The notes under the pieces: model-generated
The model's database searches: none
Told to the model about the DNA's origin: nothing
Seen by the model: the letters and a program-made list of their open reading frames with translations, nothing else
Part shown: positions 1-6,277 of the stretch, piece after piece
How the letters are laid out: the number at the start of each line of letters is the position of its first letter
Position numbering within the stretch: the stretch's first letter is position 1
Source: HIMB59 sp038124765
GTDB taxonomy: Bacteria > Pseudomonadota > Alphaproteobacteria > HIMB59
Assembly: GCA_038124765.1 (NCBI GenBank)
Contig: JAYPCO010000042.1
Span: 1-7,560, forward strand
Reading direction: 5' to 3'
DNA length: 7,560 bases
Position numbers and translations under genes: made by a program

Positions 1-401
1 TCTACAATGAGGTTTTCCGGGGGGTTAACATTCATGGGCTTTTCATCATAAAATTCGATGGAAACTTGCATACCATCCTCTAAAAATTTAGCTGTTTCTT
101 CATTAACTTGCCCTAAAGAGAGTACTACTTGTTCATAGTTTTGGTTATTCATGAAAGTAAAATCATCACCACTTCTAAATAAAAACTGGTGATCAATCTC
201 TTCGGCTCTTATTTTTTCAATCGACTCAGAGCTTCGAAAGCGCTCATTTAATTTAGACTGATTGGTAATATTTTTGAGTTCCGCTTGAATATAAGCTCCT
301 CCTTTACCAGGTTGTGTATGGGATAATTTCACCACCCGCCATAGGGCGTTATTGTGTTGGATGATATTTCCAACTTTCATGTCATTGGCGTTTATTTTCA
401 T
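1..401 (-). CDS. efp: Translation elongation factor P, N-terminal part (cut by window edge)
   Basis: EF-P binds stalled ribosomes and helps peptide-bond formation at polyproline stretches. I translated this frame by hand: it begins MKINANDMKVGN and stays open for 133 codons to the left edge, so about 50 to 55 residues of the usual ~187 (mainly domain III) lie outside. The KOW-like domain I spans roughly residues 1-64 and contains PGKGGA at 31-36; K33 aligns with the tip lysine that is modified in many bacteria (K34 in E. coli). LNERFRSSE follows, as is typical of the family, and the first OB domain runs from about 65. The ATG shares the four bases ATGA with the TGA stop of the upstream aldolase gene, so it is probably co-transcribed and translationally coupled. 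No EpmA/EpmB or EarP gene is in the window, so the modification state cannot be inferred. Confidence 0.96.
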   Translation of the reverse strand, partial: MKINANDMKVGNIIQHNNALWRVVKLSHTQPGKGGAYIQAELKNITNQSKLNERFRSSESIEKIRAEEIDHQFLFRSGDDFTFMNNQNYEQVVLSLGQVNEETAKFLEDGMQVSIEFYDEKPMNVNPPENLIV

Positions 402-1315
402 TTTGATTTGTAAATTTGGATCATTTGATCGAGTAGTTTTAATGAGTCTTCTCTTGAGCGTTGAAAACAGTTTCTGCCGATAATCGAACCATTACCACCA
501 CCATGATGAATAGCTTTTATTTCATCAAATAAAGACTTATCGTCTTTGGCATCACCGCCTGAAAATACCACCAATCTTTTACCTTCAAAGGCAACTTTTT
601 TAATATGGGCAACTCTTTCAGTAAGGGTTCCGATTGCAATTTTATTTTTTTCAAAAGCGGCCTTCGTGGGATCCTCTTCTAGAAAATCTGAGGGAAGCTT
701 GACTTTAATTATATTAGCTCCGAGTAATGCAGACATATGTGCAGCATAGGAGATGATATTCATCGCAGTCTCTCCTTTTTTACTGATATTAGCACCTCTA
801 GCATATGCCCAGAGCACGACGGCTAATCCTTTGGACTTTGCTTCATGGCTTAAGGATCGATATTCTTCCATCAACTCAAAATTATGATCAGAGCCAGGAT
901 AAATCGTAAAACCTATCGCAGCACAACCTAGTTTAAGGGCATCATCGATACTTCCGGTAACTGCTTGGTCTAAAGAATTTGCCAGTGTATTTGAACTATT
1001 AATTTTTAGTATGGTGGGGATCTGTCCATAAAAACTATCAGAGCTTGTTTGCAGTAAACCTAAGGGAGCGGCGTACGCTGATAGCCCTGCATCAATGGCT
1101 AATTGGTGATGATAATTAGGGTCGTAGGCAGGTGGATTAACCGCAAAGCTTCTATCAGGTCCGTGTTCAAAACCTTGATCAACAGGCAGAATAATCATTC
1201 TACCCGTTCCGCCCAGTTTACCTTGGCCTAACATTTTCATCAGATTAGATCTCACTCCTACATTTTCATGAGTATAATGTGAGATGATTTTTTTAGTTGT
1301 TGAAGTAACTCGCAT
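398..1315 (-). CDS. fba: Class I fructose-bisphosphate aldolase, DhnA type
   Basis: It reversibly cleaves fructose 1,6-bisphosphate into dihydroxyacetone phosphate and glyceraldehyde 3-phosphate in the cytosol, through a Schiff base and without metal. The protein is 305 residues, normal for the alphaproteobacterial DhnA-like form. Visible signatures are LPVDQGFEHGP at 43-53, the GFTIYPGS strand at 135-142, and IIKVKLP at 202-208, where K204 is the likely Schiff-base lysine (K206 is the alternative). Phosphate-binding loops are FSGGDAKD at 251-258 and GGGNGSIIGRN at 272-282. The start is well supported by AGGAGG four bases upstream and by the N-terminus matching relatives (MRxTS...). The gene lies directly behind gap, and its stop overlaps the efp start. 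It is not the metal-dependent class II enzyme: the zinc-ligand motifs of FbaA are absent. Confidence 0.96.
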   Translation of the reverse strand: MRVTSTTKKIISHYTHENVGVRSNLMKMLGQGKLGGTGRMIILPVDQGFEHGPDRSFAVNPPAYDPNYHHQLAIDAGLSAYAAPLGLLQTSSDSFYGQIPTILKINSSNTLANSLDQAVTGSIDDALKLGCAAIGFTIYPGSDHNFELMEEYRSLSHEAKSKGLAVVLWAYARGANISKKGETAMNIISYAAHMSALLGANIIKVKLPSDFLEEDPTKAAFEKNKIAIGTLTERVAHIKKVAFEGKRLVVFSGGDAKDDKSLFDEIKAIHHGGGNGSIIGRNCFQRSREDSLKLLDQMIQIYKSK

Positions 1316-1319
1316 AATT

Positions 1320-1325
1320 CCTCCT
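1320..1325 (-). promoter_or_regulatory. Strong Shine-Dalgarno site of fba, overlapping the gap stop codon
   Basis: On the minus strand a full AGGAGG lies four bases before the aldolase ATG. Its first two bases are the last two of the gap TAG stop codon (read TAGGAGG). This is the strongest ribosome binding site seen in the window and fixes the aldolase start. Because it is reached only as gap translation ends, gap termination probably feeds aldolase initiation. Confidence 0.9.
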
Positions 1326-2343
1326 AAAGATTACACACTTGCTTAGTAGTCTCAAGCATTCGATTAGAAAATCCCCATTCGTTGTCGTACCAAGTTAAAA
1401 TTCTACCAAAATTATCAGAAACAACTGTTGTTTCAGTCATGTCCAAAATAGAACTTCTAGAGTCATGGTTGTAATCACTTGAGACTTTGGGATCTGTATC
1501 CACACCTAAAATGCCTTTCAGTGCTCCATTCGAGTATTCTTTGAATTTCGCATTTAACTCATCGACCGATATTTTATTTTTGGTATTAAATTTAAAATCC
1601 ACAAGTGAAACGTTTGGAGTAGGAACTCTGATTGCCGTACCGTCTAATTTTCCTTTTAAGTGAGGGAGAACTAAACCAACAGCTTTTGCAGCACCTGTGC
1701 TAGTGGGAATAATATTGCTGGCAGCAGATCTGGCTCTTCTTAAATCCTTATGAAAAGTATCTACGGTATTTTGGTCGCCCGTATATGAGTGGATAGTGGT
1801 CATGTATCCATTTTCAATGCCAAATTCTTTATCAATTACATAAGCCACCGGAGATAAACAATTGGTCGTACAGGAAGCATTTGAAATCACTTCATGACTA
1901 GCATTCAGTCCACTATGGTTCACCCCTTGAACAACAGTAAAGTCTGCATTGGTACAAGGAGCGGAAACAATCACTTTTTTGGCACCACTTTCTATATGCG
2001 CCATTGCCTTTTCTTTCGAGGCAAAAACACCTGTGCACTCTAAGATCACATCAACTTTTTTATCACCCCATTTAAGGTCAATAGGGTTTCTTTCCGAAGT
2101 AACTTCAACCTCGGTTGAGCCAATTTTAAACTTATTATCAGCTGTCTTAACAATTTCTTGTGAGAGAGATCCATGAACACTGTCGTATTTTAATAAATGT
2201 ATATTCGAGTCTATATCAGCGAGATCATTAATATAGGCAATCTCATACGTATCGTTAAACTCTTTGGCTCTTTCAATAAAAGCTCTAAAAACTAATCTTC
2301 CAATTCTACCAAATCCATTGATAGCTACTTTTTTTTTTGACAT
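1324..2343 (-). CDS. gap: Glyceraldehyde-3-phosphate dehydrogenase, phosphorylating
   Basis: It converts glyceraldehyde 3-phosphate, phosphate and NAD+ into 1,3-bisphosphoglycerate in glycolysis, or the reverse in gluconeogenesis. The 339 residues match the type I family. The Rossmann motif is INGFGRIGR at 8-16; D40 in IND is the acidic residue that usually binds the adenosine ribose and favours NAD. The catalytic cysteine is C158 in SNASCTTNC, with its partner H185 in TTIHSYTGD. The S-loop follows at about 190-215 and the C-terminal WYDNEWGFSNR at 318-328. In the S-loop the residues before HKD are T196-F197, where strictly NAD-specific Bacillus enzymes have Leu-Pro; cofactor choice is therefore probably NAD but not certain. 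The ATG begins one base after the tkt stop, with AGGA about 12 bases upstream inside tkt. Codons 3-5 are a run of nine A. No pgk follows; fba does. Confidence 0.97.
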   Translation of the reverse strand: MSKKKVAINGFGRIGRLVFRAFIERAKEFNDTYEIAYINDLADIDSNIHLLKYDSVHGSLSQEIVKTADNKFKIGSTEVEVTSERNPIDLKWGDKKVDVILECTGVFASKEKAMAHIESGAKKVIVSAPCTNADFTVVQGVNHSGLNASHEVISNASCTTNCLSPVAYVIDKEFGIENGYMTTIHSYTGDQNTVDTFHKDLRRARSAASNIIPTSTGAAKAVGLVLPHLKGKLDGTAIRVPTPNVSLVDFKFNTKNKISVDELNAKFKEYSNGALKGILGVDTDPKVSSDYNHDSRSSILDMTETTVVSDNFGRILTWYDNEWGFSNRMLETTKQVCNL

Positions 2344-2344
2344 T

Positions 2345-4285
2345 TTATTTTTTTATCCTTTTTTTAATTTGTGTTGATATGTTTTTTGGAGTTAATCCAA
2401 ATTTATTAAAAACATCTTTAGCGGGAGCGCTTGCTCCAAATTCATCGATCCCAAAGATATTTTCTAATTTTGTGTATTTATTCCAATACATGGTTGATCC
2501 GGCTTCGATCACAAAGACTTCATTGAGTTTAGACTTGAGTAAGTTTTTTTGAAAACTAACAGATTGTTGGTCAAATATAGAGGTGCAAGGCATAGAGACT
2601 ACTTTTGAGGAGATTTTGAAACTTTCTAATGACTGAGCAACCTCAATCGCTAAAGATACCTCTGATCCCGTGGCTATAATGGTAATCAAATTTTGTTTAT
2701 GGGTTTCATAAATTACATAAGCGCCTTTAAAGTTTTTAGCAGATATTTTTGTATTTGAAATTTGAGGTAAATTTTGTCTTGTCAGACAAATAAAGGAGGG
2801 TGCATTATTAATTTCTAGAGCTGTTTTCCAACAAATGGCTGTTTCCATGGCATCGCACGGTCTAAATAAATAACTATTAGGAATTAATCTTAACATATTA
2901 ATTTGCTCAATAGGTTGATGCGTAGGGCCATCTTCTCCAAGGCCGATTGAGTCATGCGTAAAAACGTGAATGGGGTCAATTTTCATAAGAGCTGCGAGTC
3001 TTAAACTAGGTTTCATGTAATCAGCAAAACTAAGAAATGTTCCTGAAAAGTTTTTATAAAGTTTGGTTGCCGCAATACCATTCATGATACCAGCCATTCC
3101 ATGTTCTCTAACGCCATAGTGAATAAATTGACCTGATAGGTTTTTGTGATCCAAAACAGACATTTGTTTACCTTTGGTATTATTAGAGCCAGTTAAATCT
3201 GCCGATCCTCCAATAATTGGATGGCTTGAGTTAATGTAATTTAATACTCCCTCGGAAGATTTTCTCGTGGCCTGTGATGAATGAAAACTTTTCAGATCAG
3301 ATATGATTTTTGAAAACAAAGCATCCACAGCTTTTTGGGTAAAAGGTGATGTTTTAATATTTTTTAAATCTTTTAAGGATTGTTTATAAGTTTTTGAACA
3401 TCTGTTTGATGAATTTCTCCATTCTTTCAAAAGATTATTTGGAATGGTAAAAGGTTTTTCGTTCCAACCTAATTTTTTTTTAGTAAGAGTTATTTCATCT
3501 GCCCCTAGTGGTGATCCGTGAGAAGAAGATTTGGCAGCCTTGTTGGGAGAGCCAAATCCAATAATCGTCTTAAAATTAATTAGAGTAGGTTGGTTTGATT
3601 TTTGAGCTTGTTTAAAAAGTTGCGTAATATTTTTATGGGAATGGCCATCACCCGATAAAACATTCCAATTAACAGATTTAAAGCGCATATTAGTACTATC
3701 GCTAAACGATAAATCGGTAGAACCATCAATGCTGATTTTATTATTGTCGTAGGCAAGGATTAAATTTTCTAATTGAAGATGACCGGCTAAACTAATAGCT
3801 TCTTGACTGATACCCTCCATTAAGCATCCATCTCCACAGAATACATACACCTTGGGAATTCTTTTAAGTTGCTTTTCTACAGCAAGCTTTTTAAGAGCTA
3901 AAGCCATGCCAACAGCATTAGAAATACCTTGACCCAGAGGCCCTGTCGTAATTTCAATACCGGCATCAGGTTCGTATTCAGGGTGTCCTGCAGTTATAGA
4001 TCCAAGTTGTCTAAAATTTTTAATTTGTTCGATTGTCATTTTTTTGTAACCGGTTAAATACAGCAATGAATACAAAAGCATCGAACCGTGACCATTTGAG
4101 AGAACGAATCGATCACGCAGAGCCCATGTAGGATCTTTGGGGTTATGAATTAAATAATCTTTAAATAAGACAGTGGCAATGTCTGCCATGCCCATGGGCA
4201 TACCAGGATGGCCTGAATTTGCTTTTTCAACTGCTTCAATTGATAAAAATCGGATGCAATTAGCTAACTGTGCGTAATTTTTCAA
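2345..4285 (-). CDS. tkt: Transketolase, TTG start
   Basis: This thiamine-diphosphate enzyme moves two-carbon ketol units between sugar phosphates, linking glycolysis to the pentose phosphate pathway. The 646 residues are slightly shorter than the usual ~660. Seen in order are SGHPGMPMG at 24-32 (H26), SNGHGS at 63-68, GPLGQG at 115-120, the ThDP/Mg motif from GDG at 151-153 to DNN at 180-182, H256 in SSSHGSPLG, the catalytic glutamate E394 in GVREHGM, and HDSIGLGEDGPTHQP at 444-458. The start is TTG: the next in-frame ATG is codon 29, which would remove H26, and an in-frame TAA lies eight codons upstream. GAAGAG eight bases before the TTG supports it. The N-terminus aligns well with the E. 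coli enzyme (AxAIRxLSxxAVxKAxSGHPG). It heads the tkt-gap-fba-efp run and diverges from the zapA run. Confidence 0.97.
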   Translation of the reverse strand: MKNYAQLANCIRFLSIEAVEKANSGHPGMPMGMADIATVLFKDYLIHNPKDPTWALRDRFVLSNGHGSMLLYSLLYLTGYKKMTIEQIKNFRQLGSITAGHPEYEPDAGIEITTGPLGQGISNAVGMALALKKLAVEKQLKRIPKVYVFCGDGCLMEGISQEAISLAGHLQLENLILAYDNNKISIDGSTDLSFSDSTNMRFKSVNWNVLSGDGHSHKNITQLFKQAQKSNQPTLINFKTIIGFGSPNKAAKSSSHGSPLGADEITLTKKKLGWNEKPFTIPNNLLKEWRNSSNRCSKTYKQSLKDLKNIKTSPFTQKAVDALFSKIISDLKSFHSSQATRKSSEGVLNYINSSHPIIGGSADLTGSNNTKGKQMSVLDHKNLSGQFIHYGVREHGMAGIMNGIAATKLYKNFSGTFLSFADYMKPSLRLAALMKIDPIHVFTHDSIGLGEDGPTHQPIEQINMLRLIPNSYLFRPCDAMETAICWKTALEINNAPSFICLTRQNLPQISNTKISAKNFKGAYVIYETHKQNLITIIATGSEVSLAIEVAQSLESFKISSKVVSMPCTSIFDQQSVSFQKNLLKSKLNEVFVIEAGSTMYWNKYTKLENIFGIDEFGASAPAKDVFNKFGLTPKNISTQIKKRIKK

Positions 4286-4293
4286 TGGAATAA

Positions 4294-4299
4294 CTCTTC
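4294..4299 (-). promoter_or_regulatory. Shine-Dalgarno site that decides the TTG start of tkt
   Basis: GAAGAG on the minus strand ends eight bases before the TTG at 4285-4283. It is a moderate match to the anti-SD sequence at good spacing. No ATG or GTG exists between the upstream in-frame stop (4309-4307) and this point. Confidence 0.65.
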
Positions 4300-4302
4300 G
4301 TA

Positions 4303-4322
4303 ATACTTAATAATTAAAGTAT
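4303..4322. repeat. Imperfect inverted repeat in the divergent spacer
   Basis: The arms ATACTT (4303-4308) and AAGTAT (4317-4322) are exact reverse complements around an eight-base AT-only centre. The right arm includes the first two bases of the start codon at 4321, and the left arm overlaps the candidate -10 box of tkt. The placement would suit an operator acting on both directions. With six-base arms in AT-rich DNA, chance is a real alternative. Confidence 0.3.
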
Positions 4323-4335
4323 GAGTGAATTTCAA
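4307..4335 (-). promoter_or_regulatory. Candidate sigma70-type promoter for tkt-gap-fba-efp
   Basis: Reading the minus strand, TTGAAA at 4335-4330 (five of six to the -35 consensus) is followed by a 17-base spacer and TATTAA at 4312-4307 (four of six to the -10 consensus). Transcription would start near 4300, just before the tkt ribosome binding site, giving a leader of only about 15 bases. The -35 box lies inside the first codons of the divergent coiled-coil gene. AT-rich sequence gives such matches by chance, so this is a candidate only. Confidence 0.4.
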
Positions 4336-4581
4336 CAACAAATACTGCAAAAAATAGAGCAAATTGCCCTAAAGCTTCAAAACTATCGATCAAGCAACCA
4401 AGCTCTGGAGCACGAAAAACAGGAGTTAATTGCAAAGATTGAATATTTAGAAAGACGAGAAAGAGAGTTATCTAGTGAGATCGAAAATCAAAAACAAGAA
4501 CTTTCAGATAAATCACATTTAATTGATCAAGCATCTAGTAAAATAGAGGAGCTTTTGGGGTCTATGGATATTGATGGTTAA
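4321..4581 (+). CDS. zauP: Small coiled-coil protein upstream of zapA, probable ZauP
   Basis: It encodes 86 residues that are almost entirely predicted coiled coil, with heptad-like Leu/Ile spacing from about residue 5 to 80, rich in Glu, Gln, Lys and Ser, and with no membrane segment or signal peptide. The sequence alone does not name a family. Position does: a conserved coiled-coil ORF directly upstream of zapA in alphaproteobacteria was described in Caulobacter as ZauP, which works with ZapA to focus the FtsZ ring. The ATG is the first possible start, because an in-frame TAA lies at 4315-4317. No good Shine-Dalgarno is seen, and AATAAT at 4309-4314 could be a -10 box giving an almost leaderless mRNA. 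The last eight bases overlap zapA, so the two are probably made together. A ZapB-like role is the main alternative. Confidence 0.72.
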   Translation: MSEFQQQILQKIEQIALKLQNYRSSNQALEHEKQELIAKIEYLERRERELSSEIENQKQELSDKSHLIDQASSKIEELLGSMDIDG

Positions 4582-4906
4582 TCTTACGTTGAACATTGGA
4601 GGGAGGCCTTTAAAAATTCAATGTTCAGAAAGTAACGTTCAAGCTGTTCAGGAAATTGGCAGTAAAATTAGCCAACTCATTGACTCAGAAAAAAAAGAGA
4701 ATGTACCTTTTTTAACATCCACTTTGATAGCGTATTTAAAATCTATGGAGGATGTTTTGCGCAAAGAAAAAATTTTACAAGACTCGTTAAATCAAAAACT
4801 ATTCTACGAAAGCCGTATTCAAGAGCTTCAACTGGAAAATCAAAATTTAAAATCTGATATTGAACTAATTTTTAAAAAACTAAGCGAAAATATTTCTATT
4901 GAATAA
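4574..4906 (+). CDS. zapA: Cell division protein ZapA
   Basis: ZapA is a small cytosolic FtsZ-binding protein that bundles protofilaments and stabilises the division ring. The 110 residues have the family layout. A globular head (VNLTLNIGGRPLKIQCSE, about 2-19, with the typical G-R/K-x-aliphatic turn) is followed by helices around 20-40 and then by a long C-terminal coiled coil from about 50 to 105 that mediates dimer and tetramer assembly. I chose the ATG at 4574; a TTG directly before it at 4571 would add only one Met and is less likely. The start lies inside the end of the upstream coiled-coil gene (8-base overlap), and the stop overlaps the next gene by 8 bases. The divergent sequence is normal for ZapA, so the call rests on fold pattern plus context. 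Confidence 0.88.
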   Translation: MVNLTLNIGGRPLKIQCSESNVQAVQEIGSKISQLIDSEKKENVPFLTSTLIAYLKSMEDVLRKEKILQDSLNQKLFYESRIQELQLENQNLKSDIELIFKKLSENISIE

Positions 4907-5462
4907 AAAAGAAATTAGAAAGCATCATCTTCAACTAAGGATGTCGCTAACTAAAGAAACTGTAAAACAGCTTTCCTCTCAAATAAATTTAAAAATTTTA
5001 AACATAATAGCTGAAAATGATGAGAATAAAAAAATAGGATTATTTTACCCCTATAAAAATGAGGTAGATGTTTTGTTAATGACGCAAGTTTTGGAAAAAA
5101 AAGGCTATTATTGTCTTCTACCCAAAGTTAGATCTATTGGAGAGCCGTTAGACTATTATGCCTTTAGCTCAGACAGAACAAACTTGGTAGAAGGATTTGG
5201 GGGAATAATGGAACCTATCGAAGGGGAAGTTGTCGATCCAGATATTATCATTGCTTCTTGTTCGGCATTTAATGAAAAAGGGTATCGAGTAGGCTATGGC
5301 GGAGGTTTTTTTGATCGCACAATTGAGCAACTCAAATTAAGAAAAAAAATAGTTACCATCCTTGCCGCCTTTGAGGTTCAACGGACGAACTATGATTTCC
5401 AAGAAAGTCACGATCAAAAAGTTGACTATATTTGTACAGAGAATAAAACTTATCAAATATGA
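4899..5462 (+). CDS. ygfA: 5-formyltetrahydrofolate cyclo-ligase, TTG start
   Basis: It uses ATP to turn 5-formyltetrahydrofolate into 5,10-methenyltetrahydrofolate, recycling a dead-end folate. The protein is 187 residues, the usual size. The basic N-terminus NKKEIRKHHLQLR (2-14) is the family's opening segment, and the nucleotide/folate site signature GYRVGYGGGFFDR is at 128-140. MEP (104-106) and HDQKVD (171-176), where relatives have HDxxxD, also fit. The start is TTG: the next Met is codon 15 and would delete the conserved basic opening. The TTG lies in the last codons of zapA (8-base overlap) and has only a weak Shine-Dalgarno, which suggests coupling to zapA translation. zapA-ygfA adjacency is conserved widely in proteobacteria; here no 6S RNA gene sits between them. 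Confidence 0.94.
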   Translation: MNKKEIRKHHLQLRMSLTKETVKQLSSQINLKILNIIAENDENKKIGLFYPYKNEVDVLLMTQVLEKKGYYCLLPKVRSIGEPLDYYAFSSDRTNLVEGFGGIMEPIEGEVVDPDIIIASCSAFNEKGYRVGYGGGFFDRTIEQLKLRKKIVTILAAFEVQRTNYDFQESHDQKVDYICTENKTYQI

Positions 5463-6274
5463 ACTTCTTAATAATAGGAGATGTGGTTGGTCGTTCTGGT
5501 AGGAATGCTATTCAAAAACATTTAAAAAAAATCCAAAGTCAATTTGAGATTGATTTTACTATATTGAACGGTGAAAATTCGGCAGGGGGTTATGGTATCA
5601 CCGGACAAATATACGAGGATTTTATGAGCTGGGGCATAGATGCCATAACATTAGGTAATCATGCTTGGAAGAAACCTGAAATAATTGACTATATTAAGAT
5701 TAACCCTGACTGTAATATAATAAGACCCTTGAATTTTAAGGAAGACTCTCCAGGGCAAGGTTATAAAATTTTTACACATAAAAATGGTAAGAGAATTCTA
5801 GTTAGTCAAATTCATGGGTTGGCGTTTATTGATCTACCTTTAGATAACCCCTTTGACATCATCGATACAAAACTACTTTCCATTATTAACGATCACCAAA
5901 TTGACTACTCCTTTTTAGAGGTTCATGCTGAAGTTACCTCTGAAAAAAATGGTATTGCACAGAATTACGATGGTAAATTCACAGCGATATATGGAACGCA
6001 TGTTCATATCCCTACAATGGACGCACGAGTCTTACCCAAAGGCACATGTTTTCAAACAGACATAGGAATGACGGGAGACTATAATTCCATAATCGGGATG
6101 AAAAAAGAGAATGCTATCAAACGCATGCGAACTGGAAACAATAGTCATCGTTTAGAGCCCTCTGAAGAAGAGGCCACAATATCTGGTGCAATTATAAAGA
6201 CCCAAATTGGACAAAAAAGCTCTATACAATCTATCCAAATAGGTGGAGTATTAGATCGCAATTTATTATCATAA
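5459..6274 (+). CDS. ymdB: YmdB-family metallophosphoesterase (TIGR00282 type)
   Basis: This family holds two metals and, in the studied Bacillus protein, hydrolyses 2',3'-cyclic nucleotides and affects RNA turnover and cell fate; the substrate in alphaproteobacteria is not established. The 271 residues carry all expected ligands: D8 in GDVVGRSGR, E39-N40 in NGENSAGG, N67-H68 in GNHAW, H156 in EVHAE, and H181 and H183 in GTHVHIPT. DIGMTGDYNSIIGM at 201-214 is also characteristic. Two differences from the Bacillus protein are K71 where it has Asp (GNHTWD) and E154 where it has Asp (DFHAE); neither is a main metal ligand. The ATG overlaps the ygfA stop as ATGA. It is placed between a folate enzyme and yebC, as in other alphaproteobacteria, which says nothing clear about its role. 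Confidence 0.92.
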   Translation: MNFLIIGDVVGRSGRNAIQKHLKKIQSQFEIDFTILNGENSAGGYGITGQIYEDFMSWGIDAITLGNHAWKKPEIIDYIKINPDCNIIRPLNFKEDSPGQGYKIFTHKNGKRILVSQIHGLAFIDLPLDNPFDIIDTKLLSIINDHQIDYSFLEVHAEVTSEKNGIAQNYDGKFTAIYGTHVHIPTMDARVLPKGTCFQTDIGMTGDYNSIIGMKKENAIKRMRTGNNSHRLEPSEEEATISGAIIKTQIGQKSSIQSIQIGGVLDRNLLS

Positions 6275-6277
6275 ATC

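Noticed and set aside
546..749. Plus-strand open frame inside the aldolase gene
   Set aside because: It is antisense to a strongly supported gene, has no ribosome binding site, and resembles no protein; it is a shadow frame.
1949..2176. Plus-strand open frame opposite gap
   Set aside because: Lies wholly antisense to the conserved gap coding region and shows no domain or start signal.
2337..2552. Plus-strand open frame with a hydrophobic start over the gap/tkt junction
   Set aside because: The apparent membrane-like N-terminus comes from reading poly-Lys codons of tkt and gap backwards (Phe/Ile-rich); no independent support.
4571..4573. TTG as the zapA start
   Set aside because: It is followed at once by ATG at 4574; the ATG gives the usual N-terminus and the same 8-base overlap seen at other junctions.
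4321..4581. Coiled-coil ORF as a random low-complexity shadow
   Set aside because: It has a stop-bounded start, no overlapping real gene on either strand over most of its length, the typical place before zapA, and a regular heptad pattern, so it was kept as a gene.
6275..6277. Possible promoter or terminator between ymdB and yebC
   Set aside because: Only three bases separate the genes and no hairpin with a U-run is visible around them; read-through is more likely.
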